5,497 nucleotides of DNA. It comes from Holosporaceae bacterium UBA5542 (GTDB lineage: Bacteria; Pseudomonadota; Alphaproteobacteria; UBA7879; UBA5542). The position numbers and the translations under genes were made by a program. The stretch lies in assembly GCA_002426825.1 (NCBI GenBank), contig DINK01000038.1, positions 2,208-7,704 of the forward strand, given 5' to 3'. The notes below the pieces were generated by a model. It was given only the letters and a program-made list of their open reading frames with translations, had not been told where the DNA came from and ran no database searches. Of this stretch, positions 1-5,497 are shown piece after piece (within the stretch, counting starts at the first letter, position 1; each line of letters begins with the position of its first letter).

Positions 1-2625
<2,625 letters not shown>

Positions 2626-2633
<8 letters not shown>

Positions 2634-3747
2634 GACTCACGGAAGAAAATCTTTCAAAAGAAATTGTTGATTTTGGATGGAACAGATGACAGTCAGAAGG
2701 AAGCGCTTTAAGATGAAGCGTATCTCCGACTTTAAAATTTTTATCCCCGGGCACGCGAACCAAAATATTTTGATCGTCAGCGATGCGTACGTATACATAA
2801 AGCTCGCTACCCAAATGCTCAACCGTTTGAATACAGCCCGTAAGCAAAGAAGAGGCAGCGTCACACACAATCAAATGCTCGGGGCGAATACCCAGTTCAG
2901 CAGAGCTTCCTGGCCCCATATCTTGCATGGTTTTAGGAAGTGCTACTGGCAATTTAAGAGAACGATCGTGCGGGAGAGAAAGCGTCACAACATCGTTTTT
3001 CAATGCTGTCACACTAACCTTAATGAAGTTCATTTTAGGCGAGCCAATAAATCCAGCTACAAACTTATTTCTTGGATGATGATAAAGTTCTAAAGGGGAT
3101 CCAACCTGTTCAATGTTCCCACTGTTCATGACCACAATTTTATCAGCCAATGTCATTGCTTCAACCTGGTCATGTGTCACATAAATCATGGTGGTATTAA
3201 GTTTTTCCTTCAGTTTCGCAATACGCATACGCATTTTTACCCGCAAAGAGGCGTCAAGGTTCGATAGGGGCTCATCAAAAAGAAAAACCTTTGGATCGCG
3301 AATAATGGCGCGCCCAATGGCCACACGCTGGCGCTGTCCACCTGAAAGCTGTTTAGGTTGTCGATCAAGCAAGTGTGTTACCTGCAATACCTCTGCCGCA
3401 TCCATAACACGCCGATGAATTTCTTCTTTGGGGTACTTAGTGCGTCTCAATGCAAATGACATATTCTCATAAACTGTCATATGAGGATAAAGGGCATAAC
3501 TTTGAAAAACCATGGCAACTTTTCTTTTTGCAGGTCTCAACATTGTCACGTCCATGTCATCTATCAAAATTTGACCTTCAGTTACATCTTCCAAACCGGC
3601 AATTAATCTTAACAAGGTAGACTTTCCACACCCGGAAGGGCCTACAAAAACAGTGAATTCATTTTTTTTTATTTCTAAATTGATGTCATGCAAAACCTCA
3701 ACGCGGCCGAATGACTTTTTAACATTTGAAAGAATAACTTTACCCAT
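2626..3747 (-). CDS. Sugar ABC transporter ATP-binding subunit (MalK/UgpC/ThuK type)
   Basis: Cytoplasmic ATPase that would dimerise and drive the two neighbouring permeases of a carbohydrate importer. All catalytic elements of the nucleotide-binding domain are present: Walker A GPSGCGKST (36-44), Q-loop Gln82, signature LSGGQ (134-138), Walker B FLFDEP with Glu159, D-loop SNLDA (162-166) and H-loop His192. After about residue 235 comes the C-terminal OB/TOBE region of the MalK family, with GIRPEH (286-291) and HLGSELYVYV (311-320). The 373-residue length is normal for MalK/UgpC/MsmK. These ATPases are often shared between importers, so sequence alone does not give the sugar. The ATG is 12 bases after the permease stop and is preceded by AGGAAGGAAG, supporting this start. 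No regulatory extension or defect is seen. The gene is third in a permease-permease-ATPase-glycosyltransferase run. Confidence 0.95.
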
Positions 3748-3759
3748 AACTTCCTTCCT
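3748..3759 (-). promoter_or_regulatory. Ribosome binding site of the ATPase gene
   Basis: The whole gap between the permease stop and the ATPase ATG reads AGGAAGGAAGTT on the minus strand. The AGGA at 3756-3759 sits eight bases before the ATG, and a second GGAAG lies closer. This purine-rich site supports the ATG at 3745-3747 and independent initiation within the polycistronic message. Confidence 0.75.
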
Positions 3760-4587
3760 TTACCCTTTAACAGCGCCTGCGGTGAGGCCTGAAACAATGC
3801 GTTTTTGAAAAATGAGAACCAATACAATAAGAGGAACAGTCACCACGACAGATGCCGCCATAATATTACCCCATGGTAGTTCGTATTCTGAAGCGCCTGT
3901 CATCAAAGCAATAGCTACCGGAACCGTTCTCGCTTTACTTTCTACTGTAAAAGTTAAAGCAAATAAAAACTCATTCCACGCCGCAATAAAGGCCAGAAGC
4001 CCTGTCGTTACAAGGGCAGGCCATAAAAGCGGTAAAAAAATACGGAAACAGATAGTTGCCGAACTTGCACCATCAAGAATGGCTGCTTCTTCAATTTCTT
4101 TGGGCAGTTGACGCATAAAAGTAGTAAGAATCCAAATCGTAAAAGGAAGAGTCAAAACCATGTATGAAAAAACAAGTCCAAAGTGGTTATTGTAAAGGCC
4201 TAGGCTTCGAATAAGTTCAAACATACCCGAAAGCACAGCAACTTGAGGGAACATAGAAACAGACAGAATCGTCATCAGAAGAAGAGATCGCCCTTTAAAA
4301 TGCACCCTTCCAAGAGCATAAGCCGCACTAACCGCCAGAGACAAACATATTAAAACCGTACCCGTAGCTACACCAAGGGAATTGAGAATATTTCGCCCAA
4401 AAGGTTGCTCTTTGAAAATTTGAACATAGTTCTTCCACGCAAAAGTAGATGGGAAAAAATCCGTCCGAAAAAGCTCTGATCCAGATTTTAATGACGAAAC
4501 AACCGCCCAATAAAAGGGAAACAAAGACACGATTACAATAATCAATGATCCCAAATAAAGAAAAAAGCGCGCCTTTCTTGTTAACAT
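3760..4587 (-). CDS. Carbohydrate ABC transporter permease, MalG/ThuG type (CUT1)
   Basis: Inner-membrane permease that would pair with the MalF-type subunit encoded just upstream to form the translocation pore of a sugar importer. The 275 residues are usual for MalG-type proteins. Hydrophobic segments appear at about 8-30, 70-92, 104-126, 137-158, 187-212 and 243-261, giving the expected six helices. The cytoplasmic EAA loop, which docks on the ATPase, starts at E167 (EAAILDGA) and ends at FLPLLWP (184-190). The C-terminus LTAGAVKG is characteristic of MalG relatives. The ATG at 4585-4587 is preceded by AGGAG with a six-base spacer. The substrate is unknown; trehalose, maltose or another oligosaccharide is plausible by family resemblance. 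Nine bases separate it from the upstream permease and 12 from the ATPase. Confidence 0.94.
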   Translation of the reverse strand: MLTRKARFFLYLGSLIIVIVSLFPFYWAVVSSLKSGSELFRTDFFPSTFAWKNYVQIFKEQPFGRNILNSLGVATGTVLICLSLAVSAAYALGRVHFKGRSLLLMTILSVSMFPQVAVLSGMFELIRSLGLYNNHFGLVFSYMVLTLPFTIWILTTFMRQLPKEIEEAAILDGASSATICFRIFLPLLWPALVTTGLLAFIAAWNEFLFALTFTVESKARTVPVAIALMTGASEYELPWGNIMAASVVVTVPLIVLVLIFQKRIVSGLTAGAVKG

Positions 4588-4593
4588 GCGTAA

Positions 4594-4599
4594 CTCCTA
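4594..4599 (-). promoter_or_regulatory. Ribosome binding site of the MalG-type permease gene
   Basis: TAGGAG on the minus strand contains a strong AGGAG (4594-4598) six bases before the ATG at 4585-4587. It overlaps the TAG stop codon of the upstream permease (4597-4599), so termination and re-initiation are close together, as expected for subunits needed in equal amounts. Confidence 0.8.
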
Positions 4600-5496
4600 C
4601 AGATCTTCTTTCTTTGATCGGCCCAATTTTAAAAATAAAATGGTTGTAAGCCCAATCAACATAAACAACAAAGTAGATGCCGCAGAACCAAGCCCTACGC
4701 TTTGAAAGTCAAACAATTGCTGGCGCGCATAGACAGACATAGACATTGTGTCCGTACTACCACTCGTCAGAATGTAAAACAAGTCAAACACACGCAAAGC
4801 ATCCAGCATACGAAAAATAACTGCCACAACAATCGTAGGTTTTAGAAGGGGAAGGGTAACGCGCCAAAAAACACGAAGTGGATGAATGCCATCAACACGG
4901 GCCGCCTCAAAACATTCCTGAGGCAGCATTTGAAGACCAGCTAACAATAAAAGCGCCATAAAAGGCGTCGTTTTCCAAACATCTACAATAATAACCGTAA
5001 TCATAGAAAGGTTCGTATCCGCCGTCCACGCAAGGGCATGATCAATTAACCCAAACTTCATTAGAATCGCATTGACAACACCATACACGTCATTAAACAT
5101 CCACCGCCACATTTTGGCAGAAACAATGGTGGGAATTGCCCACGGCACAAGAACAGCAGTGCGCACCCATGGGCGCCCCCTAAAATTAGCATGAAGAATA
5201 ACCGCAATGGCAAGCCCAAACAAGGTTTCAAGAAAAACAGAGGAAAGAGCAAAAATAACCGTATTGGAAACTGCCTGCCACCAGCCTTCGTCCTGAAAAA
5301 GAAAAAGGAAATTATCAAGCCCAACCCACTCTTTTTCTGAAAGCGCAGAAAGAGAGGCATCCGTAAAAGAAAACCAAATTGTTCTTAAAAGAGGCCAACC
5401 CGCAGCAAGAGCCAAAACCAAAAGGGTCGGTGCCACAAAAAGCCATGCAGATCGCGTTCGATATTTCGTGAGTTGTGATTTTTTTGAATCCATCAT
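4597..5496 (-). CDS. Carbohydrate ABC transporter permease, MalF/ThuF/SugA type (CUT1)
   Basis: Inner-membrane permease, partner of the MalG-type subunit that follows. The 299 residues match the short MalF class (SugA/ThuF/UgpA-like, without the large periplasmic loop of enteric MalF). A basic N-terminus (KKSQLTKYRTR) precedes the first helix at about 17-40; further hydrophobic segments lie near 78-102, 112-134, 164-188, 218-242 and 270-290. The EAA loop starts at E197 (EAARVDGI) and ends at TLPLLKP (214-220). The segment LRVFDLFYILTSGS followed by SMSVYARQQLFDF resembles alphaproteobacterial trehalose/maltose permeases as I recall them, so such a sugar is the best guess, not a conclusion. 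Two adjacent ATGs (5494-5496 and 5491-5493) are possible starts. The window ends one base upstream, so neither a ribosome binding site nor a longer N-terminus can be judged. Confidence 0.92.
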   Translation of the reverse strand: MMDSKKSQLTKYRTRSAWLFVAPTLLVLALAAGWPLLRTIWFSFTDASLSALSEKEWVGLDNFLFLFQDEGWWQAVSNTVIFALSSVFLETLFGLAIAVILHANFRGRPWVRTAVLVPWAIPTIVSAKMWRWMFNDVYGVVNAILMKFGLIDHALAWTADTNLSMITVIIVDVWKTTPFMALLLLAGLQMLPQECFEAARVDGIHPLRVFWRVTLPLLKPTIVVAVIFRMLDALRVFDLFYILTSGSTDTMSMSVYARQQLFDFQSVGLGSAASTLLFMLIGLTTILFLKLGRSKKEDL

Positions 5497-5497
5497 C

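Noticed and set aside
2677..3093. A 138-residue plus-strand open frame opposite the ATPase gene
   Set aside because: It lies fully antisense to a strongly conserved ATPase gene, has a basic low-complexity translation with no recognisable motif, and has no convincing ribosome binding site. It is a shadow of the real gene.
3812..4111. A 99-residue plus-strand open frame opposite the MalG-type permease gene
   Set aside because: It is antisense to a permease gene with an intact EAA loop, and its translation matches no family I recognise. The absence of stops is explained by the codon composition of the real gene.
5061..5360. A 99-residue minus-strand frame rich in Phe and Leu inside the MalF-type gene
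   Set aside because: It is an alternative frame of the permease gene. The hydrophobic look comes from frame-shifted membrane-helix codons.

Overview
The window shows the 3' three quarters of a plus-strand NAD+-dependent DNA ligase gene (ligA). It meets, tail to tail, a tightly packed minus-strand run of four genes: two sugar-type ABC permeases, their ATP-binding subunit, and a family 4 glycosyltransferase. Coding density is essentially 100%. The longest gap is 12 bases, and two of the four gene junctions overlap. I saw no RNA gene, insertion sequence, CRISPR array, attachment site or long repeat.

Organism: the sequence is moderately AT-rich by eye. The LigA sequence style (GIRH helix-hairpin-helix, GGL zinc region) and a MalF-type permease whose C-terminal third resembles my recollection of rhizobial ThuF/SugA-like proteins suggest a low-GC alphaproteobacterium, possibly a host-associated one. 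This is inference from recalled family sequences, not from a search, and no finer placement is supported.

Layout: bases 1-1526 are ligA, cut by the left edge and lacking about 174 N-terminal residues, including the catalytic lysine. Bases 5496 down to 3760 are the two CUT1-type permeases, each with an intact EAA loop. Bases 3747-2626 are a complete MalK/UgpC-type ATPase. Bases 2633-1518 are a CapM-like GT4 glycosyltransferase that starts inside the ATPase stop region and ends inside the ligA 3' end.

How the genes work together: the permeases and ATPase form the membrane and motor parts of a carbohydrate importer. The periplasmic binding protein is not in the window and would be expected upstream, to the right of base 5497; so would the operon promoter. 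The glycosyltransferase is very probably co-transcribed and translationally coupled to the ATPase, but no functional link to the importer is evident. No new system is visible. The most notable points are a LigA zinc finger whose fourth cysteine is tryptophan, and the coupling of a glycan-building glycosyltransferase to a sugar-import operon.
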